Shown: positions 43,897 through 50,498 of the stretch, in pieces
How the letters are laid out: the number at the start of each line of letters is the position of its first letter
Position numbering within the stretch: position 1 is the stretch's first letter
DNA from: Flavobacteriaceae bacterium
GTDB taxonomy: Bacteria; Bacteroidota; Bacteroidia; Flavobacteriales; Flavobacteriaceae
Direction of reading: 5' to 3'
DNA: 64,000 bases
Assembly (NCBI GenBank): GCA_024743095.1
Contig: JANSXF010000021.1
Location: 1-64,000, forward strand
Notes under the pieces: generated by a model
Told to the model about the DNA's origin: nothing
What the model saw: the letters and a program-made list of their open reading frames with translations, nothing else
The model's database searches: none
Translations under genes and position numbers: made by a program

Positions 43897-44288
43897 TGTG
43901 TCGTTTTATGGTTGGTATGAGCGAACAAGTTACTTAAAAGAAGTTAAAAGTGCGAAGTAGAAAGTCAGGAGTCAGAAGTCAGAAAACAGTAGGCGGCCGA
44001 TAAAGTTCAAGTACAAGTTTTAGGTTCAAAACCAAAGGTTCATCGCTTTGCTCGGAATGACAAAAATCACTGGGCGGTACACAATGACAATTATCAATTA
44101 CCAGTTGTCAGTTCTAGCGTAGTCGAGAACCCTTTATCTTTTATCTTACACCCACGTCCCTCAACGAACAACCAATAACCAAAGAACCCCAAACTCCAAA
44201 TGATCGAAGCATTCAATAATCCAATAATCCTCTACTATAACTCCCAATAAATCACTATCTTTGCGCCCCTTAAATACAAGGTGGGTTT
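43897..44288. other. Gene-free intergenic region with degenerate repeats
   Basis: 392 bp between divergent genes. It contains a stuttering run of AGTCAGGAGTCAGAAGTCAG (from 43963), the phrase TCGCTTTGCTCGGAATGAC (44043-44061), the imperfect palindrome GTTCTAGCGTAGTCGAGAAC (44111-44130), and repeats of AATAATCC and CCAATAA near the right end. The pattern fits a graveyard of small REP/MITE-like elements. The mtaB promoter is at its right end. Confidence 0.55.
44256..44263 (+). promoter_or_regulatory. mtaB promoter, -7 box
   Basis: TATCTTTG, a perfect TAnnTTTG box, 25 bases before the ATG. No TTG at the -33 spacing. Confidence 0.55.
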
Positions 44289-45617
44289 ATGAACAAAAAG
44301 GTCGCATTTTACACGCTGGGCTGCAAACTCAATTTCTCCGAAACCTCTACCATTGCCAGAGGTTTTGAAAAGGAGGAGTTTGAGCGTGTGGACTTTTCGG
44401 AAGAAGCGGATGTGTATGTGATCAACACCTGTTCGGTAACTGAGAATGCCGATAAACGATTTAAGACCATTGTGAAACAGGCCCAAAAGGCCAATCCTGA
44501 TGCATTTGTGGCCGCAGTTGGTTGTTATGCACAGTTAAAACCGGAAGAGCTGGCAGAAGTTGATGGTGTGGATTTGGTGCTCGGAGCTACTGAAAAGTTC
44601 AAGATTACGGATTACCTGAACGATCTGACCAAAAACGATAAGGGAGAGGTGCATTCCTGTGAAATCGAGGAGGCCGATTTTTACGTGGGAAGCTATGCCA
44701 TTGGCGATAGAACCCGTGCTTTTTTAAAGGTTCAGGATGGCTGCGACTATAAATGCACCTATTGTACCATTCCACTGGCCCGTGGGATTTCTCGTAGCGA
44801 TACGTTGGAGAATGTTCTGAACAATGCGCGGGAAATTGCCTCGCAGGACATCAAGGAAATTGTATTGACAGGTGTCAATATAGGTGATTACGGAAAAGGA
44901 GAGTTCGGAAATAAAAGGCACGAGCATACCTTTTTGGATTTGGTGAAGGCCTTGAATACCATTGAAGGAATCCACCGACTTCGTATTTCCTCTATTGAAC
45001 CCAACCTATTAAAGAACGAGACGATTGATTTTGTGGCCCAGAGCAATTCCTTTGTGCCTCATTTCCACATACCCTTGCAGAGCGGCAGCGATGATATCTT
45101 AAAAAAGATGCGTCGCCGCTACCTGTCCAATTTGTACGTGGATAGGGTAAAACGTATTAAAAACGCCATGCCTCATGCTTGTATCGGGGTAGATGTAATT
45201 GTTGGCTTCCCAGGCGAGACCGACGAGCATTTTCTGGAGACCTATCATTTTTTGAACAATTTGGATATTTCTTATTTGCACATATTCACTTATTCTGAAA
45301 GGGACAATACCGTTGCCGCTGAAATGGGTGATGTAGTGCCCCAAAAAGTGCGTAGCAAACGTAGTAAAATGCTTCGAGGGTTGTCAGCGAAAAAGCGTAG
45401 GGCATTTTACGAGAGTCAATTGGGCGCTGTCCTTACCGTTTTGTTCGAAGGTGAGAATAAAAAAGGCTATATCCATGGTTTCACCGAAAACTATGTAAAG
45501 GTAAAAGCACCTTGGAACCCTGAATTGGTAAATACCTTGCATCAAGTAGAACTCACCGATATTGATACGGATGGCCTGGTACGGTTTGAGTTTGTTTCCA
45601 GTGAAGTAGTGGCATAA
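44289..45617 (+). CDS. mtaB: tRNA t6A37 methylthiotransferase
   Basis: 442 aa radical-SAM enzyme. N-terminal UPF0004 domain with three cluster-binding Cys residues in YTLGCKLNFSE, VINTCSVTENAD and AVGCYAQLKP. The radical-SAM cluster is CDYKCTYCTIPLARG (CxxxCxxC, near 150). A TRAM-like domain closes the protein (about 375-440). It adds a methylthio group to N6-threonylcarbamoyladenosine at position 37 of tRNA. It has its own promoter and ends in a bidirectional terminator. Confidence 0.96.
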   Translation: MNKKVAFYTLGCKLNFSETSTIARGFEKEEFERVDFSEEADVYVINTCSVTENADKRFKTIVKQAQKANPDAFVAAVGCYAQLKPEELAEVDGVDLVLGATEKFKITDYLNDLTKNDKGEVHSCEIEEADFYVGSYAIGDRTRAFLKVQDGCDYKCTYCTIPLARGISRSDTLENVLNNAREIASQDIKEIVLTGVNIGDYGKGEFGNKRHEHTFLDLVKALNTIEGIHRLRISSIEPNLLKNETIDFVAQSNSFVPHFHIPLQSGSDDILKKMRRRYLSNLYVDRVKRIKNAMPHACIGVDVIVGFPGETDEHFLETYHFLNNLDISYLHIFTYSERDNTVAAEMGDVVPQKVRSKRSKMLRGLSAKKRRAFYESQLGAVLTVLFEGENKKGYIHGFTENYVKVKAPWNPELVNTLHQVELTDIDTDGLVRFEFVSSEVVA

Positions 45618-45650
45618 AAAAACCTCCCGGTCAAGGAGGTTTACATTTTT
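45616..45650. terminator. Bidirectional terminator
   Basis: AAACCTCC (45620-45627) and GGAGGTTT (45635-45642) around CGGTCAA, with an A-run on the left and a T-rich stretch on the right. It overlaps the mtaB stop codon and serves both mtaB and the convergent GNAT-like gene. Confidence 0.85.
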
Positions 45651-45667
45651 CTTGGTGATTGGTTAGA

Positions 45668-45961
45668 TCAGATACGGATACCTACTGGTAACATTTCCTT
45701 GTATTGCCTGTTTTTTCTTAGAAAACCTGCAATCTGTGGGCTTGTGGGGACAACCCTAAGGTTGTTTTCTTGGATTTCGTTCAATACCGCTTTGATGAAA
45801 TCCTCTTTAAACCCCTCTTTTGTAATTTCTTCCGGAATAACCAGTTTTGTCAAAAATACTTTGCGCTCCTGTGAAGAGTACTCAATTTTGGCTAAATGCC
45901 CATTGACCGTAGTTTCAAATTGACGCAAGAAACTATTGTCAGTGATTTCCAATGTTGTCAT
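45668..45961 (-). CDS. Small YjdJ-type GNAT-related N-acetyltransferase
   Basis: 97 aa, about half the normal GNAT length, as usual for the YjdJ/GNAT2 subgroup. It has NGHLAKIEYSSQERKVFLTK (substrate side strands), IPEEITKEGFKEDFIKAVLN and LRVVPTSPQIAGFLRKNRQY, the latter resembling the P-x-C/S-P-Y-x-x-x-[FY] end of this family. The acceptor is unknown. It is convergent to mtaB. Confidence 0.8.
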   Translation of the reverse strand: MTTLEITDNSFLRQFETTVNGHLAKIEYSSQERKVFLTKLVIPEEITKEGFKEDFIKAVLNEIQENNLRVVPTSPQIAGFLRKNRQYKEMLPVGIRI

Positions 45962-46126
45962 ATAGTACTTGTTTTTTTAAAATGACCTTTAGAAATACCA
46001 GAAAAGGCATTTCTATATTCCCCTGATTAAAAAAATATGTTCATTTCGCGGGGTTGGCTGCAAAAGGGATACAAAATTAGTCAAAATATTGCTAATTTCC
46101 TAGTGCTTAGCGATATTTGGTGTCAT

Positions 46127-46789
46127 ATGTCCGATAATAAAACCCATGTGTACCTTATGCCGGGAATGGCCGCCAACGTTTCCATCTTTGACGGCATCAG
46201 GCTACCGGAAAATCAATTTGCCATACATACATTGGAATGGTTTGTCCCCAAAAAAGGAATGAGTCTTGAGGACTATGCCCAAAAGATGTGCGAAAAAATC
46301 CATGAGCCTAACCCTGTTCTATTGGGGGTTTCCTTCGGAGGTATGTTGGTACAGGAGATGGCAAAAGTCATCCCGGTAAAAAAAGTCATTGTGGTTTCTT
46401 CGGTAAAAAGTAGGCACGAGTTACCTAAGCGAATGATTTTCGCCAAGTATACTAAGGCTCATAAATTACTGCCCACAAGTTTGGTGAACAATGTGGAACT
46501 ATTGGCAAAATATGCCTTTGGCGAAACGGTGACCAAGCGTCTTCATTTGTACGAGAAATATTTATCGGTTCGAGACAAATATTATATTGATTGGTGCATA
46601 GACCAAATCGTAAACTGGCAGCAAGATGAGCCCCTTACCAATGTTGTTCATGTTCAGGGCGATAGGGATGCTGTTTTTCCACTGGTCAACATAAAGAAGT
46701 GTACTGTGGTAAAAAACGGGACCCATACCATGATCATACACCGGGCCCGGTGGTTCAATGAGCATCTCCCCACAATTATTTTGGAATAA
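46127..46789 (+). CDS. Alpha/beta hydrolase
   Basis: 220 aa from the ATG at 46127 (MSDNKTHVYLMPGMAAN). An upstream in-frame start at 46037 adds 30 residues without any family resemblance. The fold is a small alpha/beta hydrolase with the nucleophile elbow GVSFGGMLVQEM (GxSxGG, near residue 75), a late Asp in VQGDRDAVFPL and a His in VKNGTHTMIIHRA. Cytoplasmic; probably an esterase or lipase of unknown substrate. The lytic transglycosylase gene follows 48 bases later on the same strand. Confidence 0.85.
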   Translation: MSDNKTHVYLMPGMAANVSIFDGIRLPENQFAIHTLEWFVPKKGMSLEDYAQKMCEKIHEPNPVLLGVSFGGMLVQEMAKVIPVKKVIVVSSVKSRHELPKRMIFAKYTKAHKLLPTSLVNNVELLAKYAFGETVTKRLHLYEKYLSVRDKYYIDWCIDQIVNWQQDEPLTNVVHVQGDRDAVFPLVNIKKCTVVKNGTHTMIIHRARWFNEHLPTIILE

Positions 46790-46837
46790 TTTCGTCTTTA
46801 TAATAGTATCTTTACACTTAATAAAAATTGCGACGAC

Positions 46838-47806
46838 ATGAAATACTTGAAAAATATATTGGCATTTATTGGATTGATAGCTGTTGTGAGCACATTGATT
46901 TTTGCCGTGCAGTCGAATGAAATGGGGGAAAAGCCTGAAGCAAAGCCAGTCGGGCCAGAGACTAAGGATAAAAATGTGGCTGATACCTATCAAATTAGTG
47001 CCATAGAGATTCCCAAAGACCTAAACTTTGCAGGTGAAGTTGTACCACAGGAAGATCCGGAGATTATGGAACGGGTCGATCGCGAGTTTTTGGTAAACAC
47101 CTATTGGCAGTCAAATGCCCTTTTGTTGATGAAGCGGGCCAACAAATATTTTCCGATAATTGAACCCATTCTTAAAAAGAATGGAATCCCTGATGACTTT
47201 AAATATTTGGCCGTCGCCGAGAGCGGATTGGAAAATGTGGTTTCGCCTGCCGGTGCCACAGGTTTTTGGCAAATTATGAAAGGTACAGGAAGGGAGTATG
47301 GCCTTGAGGTGAACGATAATGTGGATGAGCGCTATCATGTAGAGAAAGCTACCCAAGTGGCCTGTGATTACTTGAACAAGTGGAAAGATCGCTTTGGAAG
47401 CTGGACTTTGACCGCGGCTGCTTACAATGCCGGACCTGCGGGAATTCAAAAATATATGGGCATTCAGCAGGTGGATGATTATTACGACTTGCTATTGGGG
47501 CAGGAGACAGGACGCTATGTGTTCCGTATTTTGGCCATCAAAGAGATTATTTCCAATCGTGACAAATATGGTTTTCAATTGGAAGAGGACGATATGTACG
47601 AAAAAGTACCAACCTTTACTGTTGAGGTAGATACGGCCGTGGCAAATTGGGCGGATTTTGCTGAGCTTTACGAAATAAATTATAAAGTTTTGAAGCGACA
47701 CAATCCATGGTTACGCGAACCGCATTTGAACAATGCTTCAAAAAAGAAGTACACTATTGAAATTCCGAACAAAGGGTATTACCGAGTGGGAAGTACGGGG
47801 AAGTAA
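46838..47806 (+). CDS. Lytic transglycosylase (SLT/MltD-like)
   Basis: 322 aa. A hydrophobic N-terminal segment (about 7-24) anchors or exports it. The SLT domain (about 95-240) has YLAVAESGLENVVSPAGATG with the catalytic Glu in AESGL, FWQIMKGTGREYGL, and AAAYNAGPAGIQKYMG. The C-terminal part, from about 260 on, resembles a degenerate LysM (YEINYKVLKRHNPWL, KKKYTIEIP). It cleaves peptidoglycan with formation of anhydromuramic acid, in the periplasm. Confidence 0.93.
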   Translation: MKYLKNILAFIGLIAVVSTLIFAVQSNEMGEKPEAKPVGPETKDKNVADTYQISAIEIPKDLNFAGEVVPQEDPEIMERVDREFLVNTYWQSNALLLMKRANKYFPIIEPILKKNGIPDDFKYLAVAESGLENVVSPAGATGFWQIMKGTGREYGLEVNDNVDERYHVEKATQVACDYLNKWKDRFGSWTLTAAAYNAGPAGIQKYMGIQQVDDYYDLLLGQETGRYVFRILAIKEIISNRDKYGFQLEEDDMYEKVPTFTVEVDTAVANWADFAELYEINYKVLKRHNPWLREPHLNNASKKKYTIEIPNKGYYRVGSTGK

Positions 47807-47824
47807 GTTCTTGACTCACACTTT

Positions 47825-48484
47825 CTAGTATTTAAACAAAAAATAAGGCGAAGGGAAATACGTTTCCACTTTTGGCAGTAATTCGGGCGAAATATATCCC
47901 CAGTCCGAATAACCCTGGTCAATTGCTGCTTGGGTGAGAATTTGCAGGTGCACATGGCAAAACCAACCGCCGCTGTCACTTTCTTTGCCGATGTGCGCAA
48001 ACTTTTGCCCAGTTCCGATTGTGTCACCAACATTGACCAAGTGGGGCGTTTTTAAGTGTCCGTACAGTGAATAAAAAACGGCACCAACAATATCATGTTT
48101 TAGGATAATGTAGCCCCCATAATTACCAATGGCGGTTTCTTTGCCTGTTTCATAAACCACGGCATTCAAAGGCGCATACATTGCCGTGTCGTATGGCACT
48201 ATTATATCCAACCCAAGGTGGTAATATCTTTTTTCCTCTATAATGTTGGGGTAGGCGCGTAGGAGGGTTTTGCGTTCTTCCAAATATCTGCCAATGCCCC
48301 AATGATGCGAAGTGGTCTCCAATTCATCAAAAATAGCATCGTTGAATTCTTTAAAATCAAAAAGATTATACTCCAACGTTTTTGAATTATTGGAAGAAAA
48401 ATCAAAGATGTAAGGCTCTTCTATCAGGAAATCACCAAATAAGGGGTAGACGTCGACATCATTAAGGCAGAGTGGATAGTACAT
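47825..48484 (-). CDS. M23-family metallopeptidase-like protein
   Basis: 219 aa with no evident signal peptide (it starts MYYPLCLNDVDVYPLF). The LytM/M23 domain holds the zinc ligands in YHLGLDIIVPYDT (HxxxD) and WFCHVHLQILTQ (HxH), with SLYGHLKTPHLVNVGDTIG between them. Such enzymes cut peptide cross-links in cell walls, but a cytoplasmic location would be odd, so it may act on another substrate or be exported in a non-classical way. It is convergent to the lytic transglycosylase, and the two may both be concerned with cell-wall turnover. Confidence 0.88.
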   Translation of the reverse strand: MYYPLCLNDVDVYPLFGDFLIEEPYIFDFSSNNSKTLEYNLFDFKEFNDAIFDELETTSHHWGIGRYLEERKTLLRAYPNIIEEKRYYHLGLDIIVPYDTAMYAPLNAVVYETGKETAIGNYGGYIILKHDIVGAVFYSLYGHLKTPHLVNVGDTIGTGQKFAHIGKESDSGGWFCHVHLQILTQAAIDQGYSDWGYISPELLPKVETYFPSPYFLFKY

Positions 48485-48534
48485 AAGTAAAAAAATAGGA
48501 TTAGAGTGCTAGCGACCTACGTATAGGTACTTTT

Positions 48535-49059
48535 TTAGCTGCCCGCAAATGGTGTTCCGAAGACTCCCACCGCCAGTTCGGCCCAAATAATACCTAAAAC
48601 AATGAACAAGGCTATGCCCAAGATAATTCGATAACGCAAGCTTTTTATTTTCCTAAGAATAAGTTCAAGGGTTAGCCCTGTTCCAACCAATAAAACACCT
48701 ACAACAAGAAAATCTAAAATGGACCAACGTATCTCATTGGAAAAGCCCATTGCTATTAATGGGATAAACAAAATGGCCAATGCAATGGCCAAAATAGATA
48801 TGAGTCTCTTGTTTTGATGAGCGAATTCCATAGTATTTATGTTTGTTAAATGATAAATATTTCCAGCTATTGATGGACGAAATAAAAAAAGTATGTCCCG
48901 TATAAAGAGTCTATTTGCTTTGGTATAACCATATTTCAAATAATAAGTGTTGAACCGTTCCATTAAATCCCCTTCTATTTCTTCCCGAAAGTCAGGATGA
49001 CAGTACCATGTGAAAAATGCCAATGCAATTGGTGATGGCTTATTTTCTTTCCTATCCAT
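48535..49059 (-). CDS. Permease-prefix-domain-2 protein fused to a small four-helix membrane protein
   Basis: 174 aa from the ATG at 49059 (MDRKENKPSP), one base after the padR stop. Residues about 1-75 match the permease prefix domain 2 usually found at the start of MacB/FtsX-like ABC permeases in PadR-permease pairs (FFTWYCHPDFREEIEGDLME, FIRDILFLFRPS). Instead of an 800-aa permease, the chain continues at MEFAHQNKRL into three or four membrane helices ending VGVFGTPFAGS. That C-terminal part looks like a separate small membrane-protein family. The function is unknown. Confidence 0.75.
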   Translation of the reverse strand: MDRKENKPSPIALAFFTWYCHPDFREEIEGDLMERFNTYYLKYGYTKANRLFIRDILFLFRPSIAGNIYHLTNINTMEFAHQNKRLISILAIALAILFIPLIAMGFSNEIRWSILDFLVVGVLLVGTGLTLELILRKIKSLRYRIILGIALFIVLGIIWAELAVGVFGTPFAGS

Positions 49060-49060
49060 T

Positions 49061-49393
49061 TTATTGGAAATTGAATGAAAGCTTGGGTATGGCATTCCAA
49101 AGGGAATTTCTCTGGGCCTTGGTGAGGTCAAGTAATTCCTGCCCCTCCGCGGTAATTTCATAGAGGCGTTTTCGTTTTCCACCTCGCTCATTGGTAGCAT
49201 CACCAAAATCTGATGTTAGTAAACTTTTTTTTTCCAATCTTTTTAAAACGGTCTGTATGGCTCCCAAGCTGACACTCCGGTCCAAGCGCTCTTCAATTTC
49301 TGAGATAATAGCCACGCTGTAAGCATCACCGTTGAGTATGGCGACAACCAGTAAAACAATCTCCTCAAATTCTCCAAGTGTTGCTTTGCTCAT
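49061..49393 (-). CDS. PadR-family transcriptional regulator
   Basis: 110 aa winged helix. It shows LGEFEEIVLLVVAILNGDAY, VAIISEIEERLDRSVSLGAI, QTVLKRLEKKSLLTSDFG and RKRLYEITAEGQELL, the standard PadR N-terminal domain with wing. It is translationally linked to the membrane protein downstream (1-base gap). A set of TGTAGTT half-sites lies 19-56 bases upstream of the start. The ligand is unknown. Confidence 0.93.
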   Translation of the reverse strand: MSKATLGEFEEIVLLVVAILNGDAYSVAIISEIEERLDRSVSLGAIQTVLKRLEKKSLLTSDFGDATNERGGKRKRLYEITAEGQELLDLTKAQRNSLWNAIPKLSFNFQ

Positions 49394-49411
49394 TTCAATA
49401 TATTTACCGTA

Positions 49412-49460
49412 AATGTAGTTATAATATTTTAATAAACTACATTGTAGTTAAAATATTTTA
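49412..49460. promoter_or_regulatory. Probable PadR operator cluster
   Basis: Three TGTAGTT half-sites: 49414-49420 (plus), AACTACA at 49435-49441 (minus orientation) and 49443-49449 (plus). AATGTAGTT and AACTACATT form a perfect 9-base inverted repeat around 14 AT-rich bases, while AACTACA-T-TGTAGTT is a 15-base palindrome. In addition, 49414-49431 and 49443-49460 are direct repeats differing at one base of 18. The site lies just upstream of padR and fits autoregulation. Confidence 0.7.
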
Positions 49461-49561
49461 TAAAAAGGTTACAGTAAGTGAGCTAGGCATTTACGCTGTT
49501 ACTGGATTCCTTTATGAATCTGTCAAAATAAAAGAAATAGGAGAGTGGAAAAAGAAAACTT

Positions 49562-50077
49562 TTAAATCTTCTTCATCTGCTGCTGCATCATCTTGATCTG
49601 GTCGGTAAGCATATTGTTCTTGTCCAACTTCTTGGCTTCGTTCAACAATTGGGTTGCTTCGCGCTTTCTACGCTTTTGCATGGCAATACCTGCCAAGCTC
49701 AATTTGGCCATGGCCACATCGTAATCCATGGTGAGACCAAATTTAAGGGCCTTTTTAAAGTATTTTTCGGCCTGTGTCAAGTTTTTTTGTGAATAGATGA
49801 TCCCGTGCAAGTAGTTGTAGTATCCCACTTGTTTTTTGATCAAAGCGGACTCGGGGTTCTTTATTTTATCAAGCCAGCGTTGCACCCCGTCCAGGTCTTG
49901 CTTTCTCATTTTAAGAAAGGCCAATAGGATAAATTCATTCCTGAAGTAAAGAAAAATGAAAACGAGGGAGAGCAAGATTAGTGCAATTCCGTTGCCAATA
50001 TTGCCTTCCACAAACTGGTAAACGGCATAGGCAATGATGAGAACGGCAATGACGAGCTTGATATTTTTATTGAACAT
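49562..50077 (-). CDS. Membrane-anchored TPR-like protein
   Basis: 171 aa. Two hydrophobic helices (about 7-24 and 28-45) with a short loop, then a cytoplasmic or periplasmic helical region with TPR-like repeats (YYNYLHGIIYSQKNLTQAEKY and AMAKLSLAGIAMQKRRKREA, given in part). Similar proteins are annotated as DUF2892 or tetratricopeptide repeat proteins in Flavobacteriia. It probably mediates protein contacts; the role is unknown. It is divergent from rpmH. Confidence 0.8.
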   Translation of the reverse strand: MFNKNIKLVIAVLIIAYAVYQFVEGNIGNGIALILLSLVFIFLYFRNEFILLAFLKMRKQDLDGVQRWLDKIKNPESALIKKQVGYYNYLHGIIYSQKNLTQAEKYFKKALKFGLTMDYDVAMAKLSLAGIAMQKRRKREATQLLNEAKKLDKNNMLTDQIKMMQQQMKKI

Positions 50078-50154
50078 ACGGTCTAGTGATTTTTACCTTT
50101 AGTTAAGCGCTGGCAAAAGTACTAAAAAGTTAATTAAATATTTTAAATTTGGGC

Positions 50155-50184
50155 TTGTCAAAGTAAAAAGTCTTTGTATATTTG
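50155..50184 (+). promoter_or_regulatory. rpmH promoter
   Basis: TTG (50155-50157), 19 bases, TATATTTG (50177-50184): full Bacteroidota consensus. It leaves an untranslated leader of about 55 bases before rpmH. Confidence 0.8.
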
Positions 50185-50245
50185 CGCCCAGAATTTTTTA
50201 GGGAAACAGAATTCCCATCAACAAAATCCATAAAACAGTTCGGAA

Positions 50246-50404
50246 ATGAAAAGAACGTATCAACCATCCAAAAGGAAGAGAAGAAACAAGCATGGTTTTA
50301 GGGAGCGCATGGCGACTGCCAATGGTAGAAAAGTTCTTGCGAGAAGAAGAGCCAAGGGAAGAAAAAGATTAACTGTTTCCTCTGAGCCAAGACATAAAAA
50401 ATAA
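50246..50404 (+). CDS. rpmH: 50S ribosomal protein L34
   Basis: 52 aa, read directly from the sequence. The protein starts [20 protein letters not shown] and continues [20 protein letters not shown], ending SSEPRHKK. This is the L34 signature MKRTxQPSxxKRxxxHGFRxRM with the usual LxxRRxKGR tail. The C-terminal eleven residues extend beyond the common 44-46 aa form, as in other Flavobacteriia. It is flanked by its own promoter and terminator. It is not linked to dnaA or rnpA here, unlike the arrangement in many bacteria. Confidence 0.98.
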   Translation: MKRTYQPSKRKRRNKHGFRERMATANGRKVLARRRAKGRKRLTVSSEPRHKK

Positions 50405-50427
50405 TGATAGTATCTATTATTTAAATT

Positions 50428-50464
50428 AAAGGTGTTACTTTTCTAGGTAACACCTTTTTTTTGA
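50428..50464 (+). terminator. rpmH terminator
   Basis: Perfect 11-base arms AAAGGTGTTAC (50428-50438) and GTAACACCTTT (50447-50457), followed by a T-run. It separates rpmH from carB. Confidence 0.9.
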
Positions 50465-50498
50465 CATATAAGCAAATAACGAGAAACCCCTAAAGAAA

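Noticed and set aside
46112-46119. GATATTTG just before the alpha/beta hydrolase start as a promoter box
   Set aside because: One base off TAnnTTTG and only 7 bases before the ATG, so it would give a leaderless transcript with no -33 element.
46807-46814. TATCTTTA before the lytic transglycosylase gene as a -7 box
   Set aside because: One mismatch to the consensus, and the nearest TTG is 23 bases upstream, outside the normal spacing. It is possible but not supported enough to annotate.
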